Positions 1 through 11,630 of a DNA stretch of 64,000 nt are shown here, piece by piece. The notes beneath the pieces were generated by a model. The model searched no databases, was not told the DNA's origin, and saw only the letters and a program-made list of their open reading frames with translations. Numbering within the stretch: the stretch's first letter is position 1; the number at the start of each line of letters is the position of its first letter. The position numbers and the translations under genes were made by a program. Source of the DNA: Chloranthus sessilifolius. Taxonomy: Eukaryota > Streptophyta > Magnoliopsida > Chloranthales > Chloranthaceae. The stretch covers positions 123,470,831 through 123,534,830 of the forward strand of contig CM037585.1 of assembly GCA_021018995.1 (NCBI GenBank). Reading direction: 5' to 3'.

Positions 1-2707
1 TGGGACAGCCCTCGAACATCACAATGAATGAGATGAAATAAGACACTACTGCTATGCATATAAGTGGCTTTAAAAGTATGCTTAGATAATGCGACGACCT
101 CAAACCTCACAATGTTAATCGTAAGATCTTAGGCCATCACTCAACATTAATCATACATGAGCATAGCATCATATTGCGCGCTTATCAAAGTAATCCATCC
201 ATTAATACCAACCATAAATTAAAGCGCACAACGCAGAAACTAAATAATGAGCTTCAATTCATACATATAGGCCCAAATATCGAAGAACATTAAATAACAT
301 TTAAGTCTAATAATTCACAAACTAAATTTATCATTAATTAATAAATTAATAATCATATTCCCCATAATAAAAGTCCAAAGAACTGAAATAACTAAAGCTA
401 ATAAAGCTAATAAAGGTTCATCAATAATAAATTTAATCAACTAAATGTCCCAAAATATAATTCTATAACATTCCCATAAGCTTATGACTCAAAACCATCA
501 GCTCCTCCATTCATCGCTTGATCATCGACGACAGCGTTATTATGTACCCAAACTCTACCATCTTTGTTACCTGTCTCGTTTGACCACCCAAAGAGAAGAG
601 TGTAAGAAATAATCTCATATGAACCAAACATGTAATCCCGCTCAACTTCCTATACATCCACCAATGCATATGCATATATGAGAAAAGTGCATGTGTTTGC
701 AACATGAAAAATGTGTGCATATAATATCATTAGGAAAAGCATAAAATGAGAAACTATGCAAATCTATATATCTGAGGCATTGTGACATTATAATAATCAT
801 AAAATAAAAATCATGTCAATTGTCCCGATTCATGTTCATCAATCATAGCTTTGTTCACTACTTTTCACATATGGTGTTCAAGTTGCAATGCAAAGATGTT
901 CAAGTATGCACATTATGACCTGCATGTACGTACGTATCATAAGATCTTTTAGGGGTTGAGATCCCTAGCCACTCACTAGAGTTGGGCTGGTGACGACATG
1001 CAGTGGTTGACCACATGAGTTCATGTCCTTGAATGCTCGTGATGCATGCATATCTTTTCTTTCATGTCTTTCATCATTCATGTCTTGTCATCATTCCTGG
1101 TATCATCATGACTTGAAGTAAACTTGTGCATGAGCTTTCATCATGATCATGTTTTCGTAAATAATTATTTTTTCCTCTTTATGCAATGACATGTGCACTC
1201 TCATGATGCTAACCAATTATACATGCAGTTATTAAATCTTAAATCTTTTAGTACTTACGAGGTTTACATCATTTCATATTCTACATATTTAAATTAAATT
1301 GCACATGCCAACAATATGTGTAGAAAATAGCATGCTAACAAAGTAATCATTAAGAAATATTAGCATGAAAATAATAGAGCATCATATTATAATCAACATT
1401 AATTCAATTTTGGTCATTATTAATGATCATGGTTAGATATTTAGAATATTAGGGCAAGGAAAACATAATTTTATCATACCTAGATCTCTAGAGAATCATG
1501 TCCATAACGCTTTGATCGAACGTTCACAATCCAATTGTCAAAAACATAGATAAATATCCTTTTCAATTTAAGAAGAGTTTTTAATAAATAAAATACCCTA
1601 ACATATATATGTGATTATGATCGTCAAACCCCGACAATGCATAAAAAGTTTTTATTCGAAAATACTTATTTTCATTAATTCTCTTCTAAATATCAATAAT
1701 ATAATCTCCTTTATTGAATCAAAAATAGAATTCAGTTTTATTTAAATCTAAACTATATTTTAGACTCTTTAATTAAATCAAAATAAAAATACCATTAACA
1801 CATATTAAGGAGAATTGAAAAATTCTTTTCTCAATAAAATAACTTTTAATAATGATTTAAACTGAAAATAAATTTAAATCGAATCAAAATAAAGTTTAAT
1901 TTGTTTAAACCTAAAGAGATTTAAATCTAGTCATTTTTAATTATTTTACAAGAAAAAATATTAAATACATACCTTTTGAAGAGAATAAATCCCCGATTGA
2001 AATTAGTCGTCTAAGCTCTTAATCCGCGAGAAAATTTAAAAGTCTTTCATGGCTTCTCTCTTCTTAATTTTTTAATGAAAAAGGGTAGAAAAAATTCTTG
2101 TAAAACAAAGAAGTTAAAATTGTACTTCTAAAGAAAAAAAAAATATAAGATAAAACTTTAGGGTTTCTATTATTATTATTATTATATTCTATTCCACCAC
2201 CATATTCCACTTTCTACTCTAACTAATTGTAGGATAGTATCTTATATTAGGCTAATATCATATAATAGAGTGTATAAGCTTGTAAGTCAAAGTTCTAGAT
2301 TTTTCTAAGATTCTCATAATATTTTATTTCGCTATTCTACCACCATATTCTAATTTTTTATTCTTAGAAACTTTTTATAGGATAATATATTATGCTACAC
2401 ACAAACATCAAATAGTAATGTATATAAGCTTACGAGATAAATACTAAAAATAAATCACATATGCTCCTAGCAAGTTTTGAACCTCTAACCTCTTATTCTA
2501 CTACCAAAACTTCTAACCACTTGGTCTAACATGCACAAGTGTTACAATAATGTAAATATTTACTATTTTTATTTGAATTAATTTAAAACTGATTAATTAA
2601 ATTACTTAATCATTAAGTATAATAAATTAATATCAAGAAAGTCTATAGTACTAAGCATACATAAGCTAATTATCATATATAAGCGAAAAAGAAATCGGGT
2701 CTTTACA
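1..2707 (-). mobile_element. LTR of a Ty3-like element, minus orientation
   Basis: This AT-rich block ends on its right with the reverse complement of TGTAAAGACCCGATTTC. That resembles the TGTAACGACCGAGATTTTTC start of the Tekay LTRs elsewhere in the window. Its left edge, which mentions a 'ccctcgaacatcac' stretch, resembles the other end of those LTRs (ccccaaattcacac), so one LTR may fill nearly the whole interval. It interrupts the copia pre-integrase region just after it. Whether this is a solo LTR or one end of a longer element cannot be told, because the window starts here. An ATT microsatellite lies near 2170. I see no gene in it. Confidence 0.5.
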
Positions 2708-4135
2708 AATAATTCACAAGTTTGATAGTGAAGCGTGAAAGTACTATGCTTGAAAGAGGGAAATAACAAGCATAAATTTTGTAAAGTGGCATGTCCTAAC
2801 CTAGAATGCCAAAGACCTAAGGTTACTAGAAGCAAGAAGAAAGGTGAGTGTGTGAGGATAATGCCACTGGTTGATCAGCTGCAAATTAATACAATCCCTC
2901 ATGCTCATGCCCCATGCCAAAAATCCGCCTCGTAGTCAAGTCTTGTAAATTACAATAAGTAGGAAAGGGCATTGAACAGTTCAAAGATTTAGTTTTGCAG
3001 CTGATAGATAACAATTTAGTGTTTAAATGAGCATGCAGAACATCTGAAAGAGATACAATGCTTGACAGAGGAACTCCTCTTTTACTAGAAACACGAGTGA
3101 GGAACTATTAACCAATTGTATTTGCATACTAGAGGAGTGTGGAATAATAGAAGAAAATAACTGAGATGCACCAGTCATATGGTCTGAGGCCCCTGAGTCA
3201 ATAACCCAGGCATATGTGTGTATGTGTGAGTGTGTGTGGGGGGGGGGGGGGCCCAGATTTTGAGCTTCGGATCCAAACCTGGTCCGGGTTAATATGGTTT
3301 GGAGCATGTTTGACCCGGGCCGGGTTTGCAACTAAAAAAAAATCCCTCTTTTTTGGGCTGGGTGCGGGCCGTAATCCGGCCTGGCCCATTGAGAGCCCTA
3401 ACCACAACCTCGTCCATGGCCACGACCGCACCACCGACCCTTGACCTCAATAGGCACGACTGTGACGTCTCTCATCAACATCAATCTTTGCATAAACGGA
3501 CAGTCACCAGAATCTGTTCATGCAGCTGCTCAAACTTATGCCAGAGTCCCATAAAAATATGGTGTATCTGTTGGTGCTCGAGGCGACAGACAATAATCCT
3601 AGAACCCTTGCTAAGGTACTCAGAAGGGGGCTCATACTGACTAACCTCATCCCGTCTTCTTTGAAGATAACTAAAATTCTCCGAAACCGAATGGTCTCCT
3701 TGCTCGACATGAAAGACCTATCAAAATAATGCATAAACCCTAGTTATTCTTTGCATGTGCATACATTTGAGTCAAAGCATCCCATAAGGCCATAACTATG
3801 CAGCTGTCTCATGGAGGATAAAATGCTGTATATTGGTTCCTCCATCGAGTTAAACAACAATCCTAATATCGTATAATTGTCAATTTCCCATTGGAAAAAA
3901 GTGGGATCAGATGGAGACAGTTTGATAACAGTCCGAAGAATATGGCCTACTTTTCCGCGACTGTTCAAATATAACTTAAAGGCTCGTGAACATGGGAGAA
4001 AATTCTGGCCATTGAATTTGGCACTAGTAATCCCATGTGAAGGATTTGAATCCGAAGAACCATTATGTATGGAGGTTTTAGGTTCTATATGGAATAAACG
4101 AGAGGATCCCAGATGCAGGAAGGAGTAGAATAGGA
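2708..4135 (-). mobile_element. Ty1/copia fossil (gag to pre-integrase), antisense to the host gene
   Basis: Read on the minus strand, the parts come in copia order. A gag-like stretch (about 3744-3968) carries a tryptophan-led 'WEIDNYTILGLLFNSM' motif. A protease motif WVIDSGASDHMTG lies near 3174-3212, and a GAG-pre-integrase motif LWHSRLGH near 2790-2815. The element is broken in many places and has no recognisable LTR pair here, so it is old. The LTR at 1-2707 was inserted into it. A GC-rich gggccggg stretch at about 3240-3400 sits within it and may be a further small insertion. Confidence 0.7.
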
Positions 4136-5717
4136 CAGTTTACAACTGAAAAATAAGTGGGGAAGACATCCACTTAGAGCAAACATGCAGATTTAGATCA
4201 AGGAGAATATATCAATCAAAATCAGGCATAAAACCAGCATATCGTGCCATAAAACTTATCATAAGTTCATCAATCCACAACCAAATCAAACAAAATCTGT
4301 GTCGAAATATCCCAAGAGGAATTTCGATGCAATCTGTCCCAGATCCAAGGCCCAAAAAGTCGCACAGAAATTCGAGCAAGAGAGAAGACAGGATCACTCG
4401 ATTTTTGAAAAGGAAGAAATCGAAATATCTTCTTCAAACATCAACAAAACCAAAAAAAATCACAGAAATAGATTGCTTATGTGAAGCTAATCAGATCCAT
4501 ACCGAGTTCGAAGGGTTTGCAGTGTCACATTTGTCCTATATTGTTTGGTTTATTGAATAAGTGATTTATGATCAATATTTCAAATGCAAAATCGCTCTAG
4601 TAGATTAAATTGTTCACTTTTTGTTCCTTATTGACTAAAAATCTCGGATGATGCTGACACATATCAGACTGATTTGTTCTTGTATATATATCATTTGGAT
4701 CAATGGACAAGTGACATGTATGGTCAGTTTTTCAAATGTAAAGATATTGAACTCTCTTTGATTGTTCACATTTTGTTTCTTGCACTAGAAGAGCACTAAT
4801 GGGATACTATTATTGACTAAAACCTCAAACGATTCTGATACATATCAGAGGCTGACGTTAAGATTCCAAATACTGAGAGGGATGGACACCTGCCCTAGCT
4901 AGCCTTCCTCGGGTTCAGTTTCCTCACTGTAAAAAGATTGTCAGTCTCCCTCCCAACCCTACCGTCCATCTGAGGTTATTGACCGCTATTTACAGCTCTG
5001 CGCCTTCAGTTGATCTCTTTCCTCTAGTGAAATTGAAAGCTTTCAATCGCTCTTGAATCGGCGTAAGAAGTCATCGATCGGACATTCGACCTTCATATTC
5101 CTTCTTGGTGCCGAATGTTATAGGTTCTGATATTGAGATTTTCAACCATCAAAAAATCAAGGCAGAAATTGTATCCTATTACGGGAGCTTTTCATGCCAA
5201 TTTTGGTACCAAGAAGGCAAAAAGCCCTTTGTATAATGGAAAAAATAATCAAGGCAGATTCTTACGTATTTGACTTCCTTCTATATTCTATGCAAGTCTG
5301 CCTTGATTATTTTATTGGTTATTATATTCTATGCAAGTCTGGCAGAAACTTTATTCTAAGCAAGTCTGCCTTGATAAAATAATCAAGGCAGATTCTTACG
5401 TATTTGATTTCCTTGTATATTCTATATCAAAAGTCCTTTGTATAATGGCAACATCACAGAATCTGTTAACACAGTACTATTAACTTGTTGTTTTGTCACA
5501 TGTTATTTTGTTTTACAACAGGTATCGACACAATGGTGTTTAATATAGTTGCACTATATGGTTTCATTCGGTATGATAACGAAAATTGTGAAATCTTCTT
5601 CAATGGTTTATTACGTGCCCTTTGCTAATTTTGGATCCATAAATCATCTTCGAAGAAGTTATACTCTATTTCCACTTTTTCCTTGGGTCCTCTTTGATAT
5701 AGTTTTCTGTTTTCCAG
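4136..5717 (+). other. Intron sequence with small direct and inverted repeats
   Basis: No exon is recognisable here. Between about 4590 and 4860 a diverged tandem duplication repeats the phrases ttgttcac, ttattgactaaaa and gatacatatcag. Between about 5240 and 5400 the motif AATAATCAAGGCAGA occurs in both orientations, with direct copies of the adjoining 'ttcttacgtatttga' phrase. The block ends in a pyrimidine-rich tract and the CAG acceptor at 5715-5717 that starts the first visible exon. Confidence 0.5.
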
Positions 5718-5867
5718 ATTTGGTTCGACAATGTCCCTCACTCTAAACTTGTCGAATACAAGAAGGACCAGAACTGGGTGCGAAGGTCCGGTGACTATCT
5801 CGTTTTTCCCGGAGGTGGAACTCAATTCAAAGGAGGTGTTACAGACTATATTCAGTTCATAGAGGAG
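5718..5867 (+). CDS. PMT23: PMT-family methyltransferase, first visible exon
   Basis: This exon encodes 50 in-frame codons. They include VEYKKDQNWV and the PMT hallmark FPGGGTQFK followed by DYIQFIEE, the segment just before the S-adenosylmethionine-binding fold in plant PMT proteins (Methyltransf_29/DUF248 family). It is preceded by a 'ttttccag' acceptor and followed by a 'gtatca' donor. Both edges are in phase 0. PMT proteins are type II Golgi membrane proteins thought to methylate cell-wall polysaccharides such as homogalacturonan (family knowledge). The cytoplasmic tail, membrane anchor and preceding cysteine-rich segment are not in the window, so at least one upstream exon lies before position 1. 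The next exon is 20.8 kb away. Confidence 0.93.
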
Positions 5868-6499
5868 GTATCATATCAGTTATCTAGACTCTGGCTTAGA
5901 ACTTGCTCCTGCCATTCCAAAATTGAAAAAATTGCATTCCATATCCTTGCTTAGCATATATTCTTCTACTTTTTTTCTTTCTCCAACATATATTGTTCGA
6001 ATGCTCTTTCATATTATTGAAATGCTTGATGGAGTCACAATTTTAATTTTATTACCATTGTCCACGTAAGGGTTCCTGCCCATAAATTCCGAGGAGAGTA
6101 GAGTCCCACATGGTTTCCTAGGGACTCAATACAAGTGGCTGCACCTGTAAAAGTTGATTTTTCAGAATAAAGAAATGCAAACATCAACCAAATACCAATA
6201 AACAGGTATTTGAAAAGAACGAAATAGAATGGAGTTGTGTTTGTGGAGCATAGGAGATTCCCCAAGCTATAAAATTTTATTCCTGAAAAGGGGCTTTGGG
6301 AATTATCTCGCAGCACGAGGGAGCTGTAAATTTTCATTAGATTATACTACAGCTTCGTACAATTGAGTTTTCAAGAGTACCTTTTTAGTTCAAAAGAGAC
6401 ACATGGGTGATCTTAAGAGAAAAATTTGAAAAATGCAATGAAATAGAACATAGATGAAAGGATGGGAAAAACATATGCGGCATCTCTGAGTTACCTCAT
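5868..6499 (+). other. Start of the 20.8-kb intron, no element recognised
   Basis: This is ordinary intron sequence after the 'gtatca' donor. I recognise no coding similarity or clear repeat ends. It is the left edge of an intron that runs to 26680 and is otherwise filled by nested insertions. Confidence 0.5.
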
Positions 6500-6739
6500 A
6501 ATATTCCTCAACATGGGTGCTGATACAAGTCTAATGCCCAACTTGCTTTTGAGCCACTGAATTTGGCCCTTGGAATTGTTTGAGTGAATTCATCTGCTGC
6601 AATGAGGATCCTGCAATGAGGATTTTGGGATATATCATGCTTCATACAAATATCTATCATTGCTACCTTCTCCTGAAAAATATATTAATCAATCTCCATG
6701 GTTTTGGTGCGAGCTTTAAAGGTTTAGGTTAGCTACTTA

Positions 6740-7964
6740 GGGCGTGTTTGATTGCATGTAATGGCGAAGCGCGTTACAAGGCTAATACACGTTTCACCTG
6801 TAATGGTACTATGCGCATCAGTCTATTGTTTGATAGCGTATAGAGTGAAATGCGTATTGGCCTGAAACGCGTTTAAATGTTGTTTGTTAGCATGAGCTTG
6901 TAACGTATCACTTAAATTATAAGTTATAACTTTATCATGCCTAAAAAAGCTTTAGAACCCACTTTCTCCCATTAAAAGCTGATTTCCACAACTATCGGGT
7001 TCTCTGAGACCTGCAAACTTCAAAGTGCATGCTCTCTCTCTCTTTCTCCAAATATCCAGATAGGTCTCTCTCTCTCTCTCTTCCATCTTTAATGGACACA
7101 GAACCCCTCCTCCTTTACCTAAGCCCAAGAACAAAGCTCTCTCCAAACCCTCTCTCTCTCTCTCCTCTCCCTGAAGAAGAAATCACAATCCCCATAATCC
7201 CTTCTTCCCTCAAGTAGGCCAAAGGAGGAGCATCAGCAACACTTGCTTGGCGCCACGGGGTCCACTCTTCTGATCCGACAACTCCCAACCAAAAGCCTCT
7301 CTTTTCAACTTTGGCCCGCAACTCTTCTCCCTCCTCGGCCAACACCAAAACCCCATAAACCCCCTGCTCCCCTCCTCTCTCCACGCGTCCCCCACCCCAT
7401 CACATACTCAAACTCGGCTCCAGCACAGGCCTCGTCGGAATCGCCGCAATGGCTGCCCTCGGCGTCCGCACTACTCTCACCGACCTTCCTCAGGTCCTCC
7501 CCAACCTCCAATTCAACGCCGATGCCAACGTCCTTGCTGCTTCCTCACGCGACAGGTCTCTTGAAGTCCGCTGCCTCAGGTGGGGTGATGCCGACGACAT
7601 GGCGTCCTTTGGCCTACTTGATTTTGATTCCATCTTTAGGGTTAGGGTTTTGGTTTTGGAGGGAGGGGAGAAGAGAAGAGGGTTTTGGAAGGGTTTGCAT
7701 TTTTTCTGTTTGTGCTGTGAAGTGAGAGAGGAGAGTCATATATGGTGAAGAAGATTTAAACAGAGGCTCCGACAATTCGCCAAACACGTAGCATTGGTAG
7801 GAGACGATGGTCTGCCCTCGTATCCATTTTCGGAGACGCGTAGTGAAATCTGTACACTATGTGTATGGTCTAAGTGGCAACCAAACAACAAAAAAATATT
7901 TGACTTGCATAAAGTGCATCCGAAATGCGTTTCGCTGTACCATTACGTGCAATCAAACACGCCC
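6740..7964 (+). mobile_element. Non-autonomous PIF/Harbinger element carrying captured gene sequence
   Basis: The ends are GGGCGTGTTTGATTGCATGT and the reverse complement of GGGCGTGTTTGATTGCACGT. The terminal inverted repeat runs 25 bp with one mismatch and then continues imperfectly. TTA stands directly outside both ends (6737-6739 and 7965-7967), the target duplication typical of PIF/Harbinger. The element is 1225 bp long and has no transposase. Its middle (about 7090-7640) is GC-rich and codes for part of a protein-methyltransferase, unlike its AT-rich surroundings. It therefore looks like a gene-capturing ('Pack') element. It sits in the copia fossil in intron 1. Confidence 0.85.
7092..7640 (+). 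pseudogene. Captured fragment of a METTL21-like lysine methyltransferase gene
   Basis: Translation in three successive frames follows one family of plant Methyltransf_16 proteins. A start at 7092 leads to an acidic EEEITIPIIP segment. Then comes TGSTLLIRQLPTKSLSFQLWP (7256-7318; the family has SLSFQLWPAAT). Then comes the S-adenosylmethionine motif I region LKLGSSTGLVGIAA near 7409, the LTDLPQVLPNLQFNADAN segment, and LRWGDADD. Two frame changes (about 7210-7220 and 7330-7400) break it. Motif I reads LKLGSSTG where the family has ELGSGTG. The fragment stops where the family normally continues into 'LASDVVY'. It is therefore a 5' fragment of about 550 bp and is not functional as an enzyme. The family identity comes from memory of its motifs. 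Confidence 0.75.
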
Positions 7965-8240
7965 TTAGCTTCCACGTAGGTCGTACTTAAGTTGTCAGGA
8001 TATAGAGTTACAAGTCTTGCAACCACCCTAAGATCACACAGTAGAAACTAAAGGCAAATGTTCACAGTCCTAAGAAGCAACCTACAGTCTTTTTGCTCAA
8101 GGACCAAACACGTGCAATACATTACTCTGTTGCTTGCAGATGATCATATGGGCACTTAACCAGTCAACATCGGAATATGTTCTTACAGAAAGATCAGTTT
8201 TTGGGTGAAGAAGTCAGCCATGGAAGAGTGTCTTTTATTT

Positions 8241-9830
8241 AGGGTGCGGTGACATGACAGTCATCGACGCTATATTTTAATGCCACATGCGTGAACAAGA
8301 TGAGTATATGATAAGTGTGAAAAGATGATAATATTTCACACCTTAAAACTTACACTTAGCAATCCAATGATATCAATTTAGTGGTCTTTGTTGAGATTTC
8401 AAGATTGCAGGAGAAAATTGACCGTTGGATCAATTATAAAGCATAAAGGGACATGGTGCTAACATTTACCAGAACTTGGGCTCTCAAAGAAGCATTTTTA
8501 TCAAAATCAGTGGAATCGATCGATCAACATATGACGATGGGAAATACTCAAGTTTTGAGGCCTGCTCTCGGATGGATATTGATCGATCGATTTTAAGAGT
8601 CGATCGATTGATTCATAAGAAGAAAAATGTAGTCTTGTATTCAGACTTAAACTGATTGATCAAATTTCAAAATTGATTGATCTATTTTAATACGGATCTT
8701 GAATTTTTAGAAAGTTATTTCGAATTTTGAAAGAGTGAGGGAAAATATTAGGGTTACAGGTGTAACCCTATATAAACCATGCTCTGAGTTGGGGTTTGGG
8801 GTTCTGCTTTTTACATTTTGTCTTGTAATTTTCTATCTTTTTCTTAGAGAAAAGGGGATTAGCCCTAGATAAAGTATCATTTTTCAAAGGAGATTCGAAG
8901 TGGTAGCTGCCCTATTTCATCAAATAACAAGTTTGTGGATCATCTTCCGGTATTTTAAATGAATTCTTATTGTTTTATTTCAGTTTATACTATGTTTGAT
9001 ATAGTGATGTGTGACTAAACTTCTAGGGTTTTAGGATCTAATGAATCCCATCTGAGGGATTATTTACAGTTAGATCCGGGGTTGGAAAGAACCTAGATAT
9101 TTGTGTGGTTTTATTGATAATTGCTCTTGCCTAATGTGAGGATCGGATCATGAATCTGAGATATGGACTGTAGTCATGCTCTTCCCAGGATCTTGGCTTT
9201 GTGATTAGAAACCCAAATCTTGTTTAATTTGATTATAGTAGAGTCTCTTATTCACTGTGGTTTGATATAAATTGATATAAATTAAATACAATGAATGCTT
9301 AGAATCTATTGGTTAGAGATTTGGAAGAGCAATAACATTTATGTTTCTTTTTGTGATTTTATTGTTACATCTTCCTTTGTTTATTGATTGGCTTTGATAG
9401 TCTATGTGGTCTTCCATCTAGTGAATTCCAATCGTTGGATCTAATATTGTGAATATTCATCTAAAGATGGGAGGATTTAGTATCCTAATCCTTTGTCTTT
9501 TCTCTTGATTACATTTATCATTCTATAGTTTGTCTCTCTTATCATCTATAAAACTTTTGTTGGCTAGGTTAAGATTGCTTTTGTTTGATAAAACTTTTAG
9601 ATTGATATTTTTATTTCCTATAATTTTTATCATACCATCTCGCGGGATTGACCTGACTCTGCACTCGTACTACAATATGATTCGTGCGCTTGCGGTAACA
9701 CTTAGAATTGACCAATAGTATACTAGAGAGAATTATTGGGATCTTGTATGTTGTCTTATCGGCTTTTGATGATCGTTCCACCTCGTCCGATCTAACAAGT
9801 CATTGTTATGCATACTAAAGAAGTGATTTG
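8241..9830 (+). mobile_element. Probable LTR-like block
   Basis: There is no gene here. The block contains a TATA-like 'ctatataaacc' near 8770, GATCGATCGA palindromes at 8515-8700 like those in the LTR at 14744-15830, and a late 'gggattgacctgactctgcactcg' to 'gcgcttgcgg' stretch that resembles the 3' part of Tat/Athila-type LTRs. I could not find paired ends or a target duplication, so the edges are approximate and the call is tentative. Confidence 0.35.
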
Positions 9831-10064
9831 AAGATTCATGGAGGCTCATATGCACTTAACCCTAGTTCTTACTGCCATCACTAGGGGTGGCAACGGGCCA
9901 GGTTTGGGCCGAGCTCGAGTATACCCAAGCTCGGCTAGGGCCCGGGCCCGTGGTGGGCTTATGATTCCAAGCCCAAACCTCAGTGTTACCTTGGCACTTC
10001 CACTTTTGGGATTTTTGCCGTGCCGACCCTTGGTGGCACTTGGTCACTCCTCAAACAACACAAA

Positions 10065-10067
<3 letters not shown>

Positions 10068-10134
<67 letters not shown>
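10068..10134. repeat. (CT)n(TA)n compound microsatellite
   Basis: About 32 bases of CT repeats run straight into about 34 bases of TA repeats. Confidence 0.95.
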
Positions 10135-10140
<6 letters not shown>

Positions 10141-10383
10141 CTACCACATAATACCATCAAAATGCTCGTCGTTTTAACAACGATAAATGAACTTTATTTA
10201 ACGAAAAAAATTGTATAAAGTTTAGTTACTACTAAATAAAAGGTTTGGGTTGTTGAACGATTTTTATAATATAGTATGGTTTTATTTAGGTTCATGACAT
10301 GTATTATTTATCTTTTCATCGCATATTTTAATTGACTCTCTAAGATTTCCCTTTAATATTTTTTCTATATATGTTCTATTTAT

Positions 10384-10659
10384 CATGGATCAAAATCTCG
10401 TCCGATACCGATACGTATCGTCTGATACGTATTGGTTTTGAATGTACTGTATCGGTGTCTCCCATACAAAAATCCAAAATACCGAACGATACATTGGAAT
10501 GTATCATCCGAAACCGATACGTATTGGACGATACATATCGGTAAATCCAAAATACCGAACGATACATTGGAATGTATCATCCGAAACCGATACGTATTGG
10601 ACGATACATATCGGTTTCGGGGCTGGACGATACGTATCGGTTTTCCGAAATTTTGACTG
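10384..10659. mobile_element. Palindrome-rich MITE, copy 1
   Basis: It is bracketed by perfect 8-bp duplications CTATTTAT (10376-10383 and 10660-10667), the hAT-type length. It starts CATGGATCAAAATCTCG and ends with the reverse complement of CAGTCAAAATTTCG. Inside are many copies of GATACGTATCGG-type palindromes and a tandem duplication of about 80 bp that contains AATACCGAACGATACATTGG. A second copy lies at 20428-20714. It has no coding capacity. It is nested in the hAT-like element at 9882-11177. Confidence 0.8.
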
Positions 10660-11185
10660 CTATTTATTTAATTTATATTTCTTAAGGCAGTGCTGCCGTA
10701 TTAGAATCTTTAGAAATTAACGTGTCAAACATCTATTGGCACCTTGACACTTGGCACTTGTGCCACATGTCTAGTTAACACTGCCAAACCCTGCCTGTAA
10801 CAAACTTTCAAAACCCAAGCCTGGCCTGGCCCGACCTGTTTATTCATAGGTGAGCCGAATGAATGGGATTATGGGAGGAGAAATAAAGAGGCTTCTTTAG
10901 TCCTTTGTCCTTTCAAAATCTTGGAAATCTTCTTTTATTGAGAGAGAGAGAGAGAGAGAGAGGGAGATGATCTCTTCTACTTTAAATGGATGGCATGAGA
11001 CTGTTGATAGGAGGCTATCAAATATGAGAGCCCGATGAGCTTAGGGGGTTAGGCCCGGCCTGTTTAATTATTGGGCTGAATGTGCTAGCTCAAGCCTGGT
11101 GTGTGGGCTTTATGATCAAGTCCAAGTCCGCTTTAAAATGGGCTGGGCCTAGCGGGTCGGGTGGGCTACCAGTCATAGCCAGCAC

Positions 11186-11601
11186 ACTGGGTACACATAT
11201 TCCCCACCGTTGTGAAATAGATACATTGCATACAATCTTTTGGTGTAGCAGTGGGATGGGCATACTTTTTTTTTTAAATACTTCGATTTAGTGTTTAGGG
11301 TATGTTGATCATTACTTGTACTTGTATGCTTGTTTGGTCATAGGGAGTTGGTATATTCTAGCTTTAGGCCACAAGAAACTTGTAAATCTGTTGTCTTTCC
11401 CCTCTATTAGCAAGCTTTGGAACTGCCTCTTCCCCAAATTCAGACAATGACTCATAATGGCTGAGTTCCTCCCACATACTGTCCAAAGTGCTAAAATCCC
11501 ACCCCCCACCCCCCCAAGGAGTAAACCTTGCCATCAATTTGTTCCATAATGTTGCTACATAATTGTAGAACGTAAAAGTTCTAGAGATAAGAGGGATCTA
11601 T
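11186..11601 (-). mobile_element. Ty1/copia fossil, gag part left of the LINE
   Basis: On the minus strand this reads as copia gag, with recognisable FTFYNYVATLWNKLMARF and DELSHYESLSEF phrases. It continues directly from the gag part at 25702-25980, because the LINE at 11602-25701 was inserted between them. It is broken and old. No LTRs are recognisable nearby. Confidence 0.65.
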
Positions 11602-11630
11602 GAACCCAAATGTTGAAACTGAATTCAGGG

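Larger units (their letters stand above)
6500..8240 (-). mobile_element. Ty1/copia fossil, RNase H end of pol, split by a DNA transposon
   Basis: On the minus strand, 8240-7965 carries a weak copia RNase H-like stretch with a YSDVDW motif. 6735-6520 carries the end of the same domain, with an ADEFTQTIPRAKF phrase matching the usual ADxFTKxLPRxKF. The Harbinger element at 6740-7964 separates the two halves. This is probably the 3' part of the same antisense copia whose gag is seen at 11186-11601 and 25702-25980 (inference from order and strand). It is much decayed and old. Confidence 0.55.
9882..11177 (+). mobile_element. hAT-like non-autonomous element
   Basis: It starts TAGGGGTGGCAACGGGCC, a common start of plant hAT-derived elements. 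It is bracketed by GCCATCAC (9874-9881) and GCCAGCAC (11178-11185), an 8-bp duplication with one difference. Both ends are rich in gggcc/ggcccg motifs. The right terminus is only weakly inverted relative to the left. It contains no transposase. It holds a CT/TA microsatellite (10068-10134), a nested MITE (10384-10659) and an AG microsatellite (about 10938-10962). Confidence 0.55.

Noticed and set aside
4860-5160. Possible upstream PMT exon
   Set aside because: Higher GC and pyrimidine-rich, but none of the conserved PMT N-terminal phrases (for example the RHCP or VPWPxSRD segments) appear in any frame.
6035-6337. A 100-codon minus-strand frame just after the first visible exon
   Set aside because: No conserved motif and AT-rich intron composition.
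9838-10218. A 126-codon frame over the hAT-like end
   Set aside because: Most of it is the CT/TA microsatellite and GC-rich repeat. No protein family is suggested.
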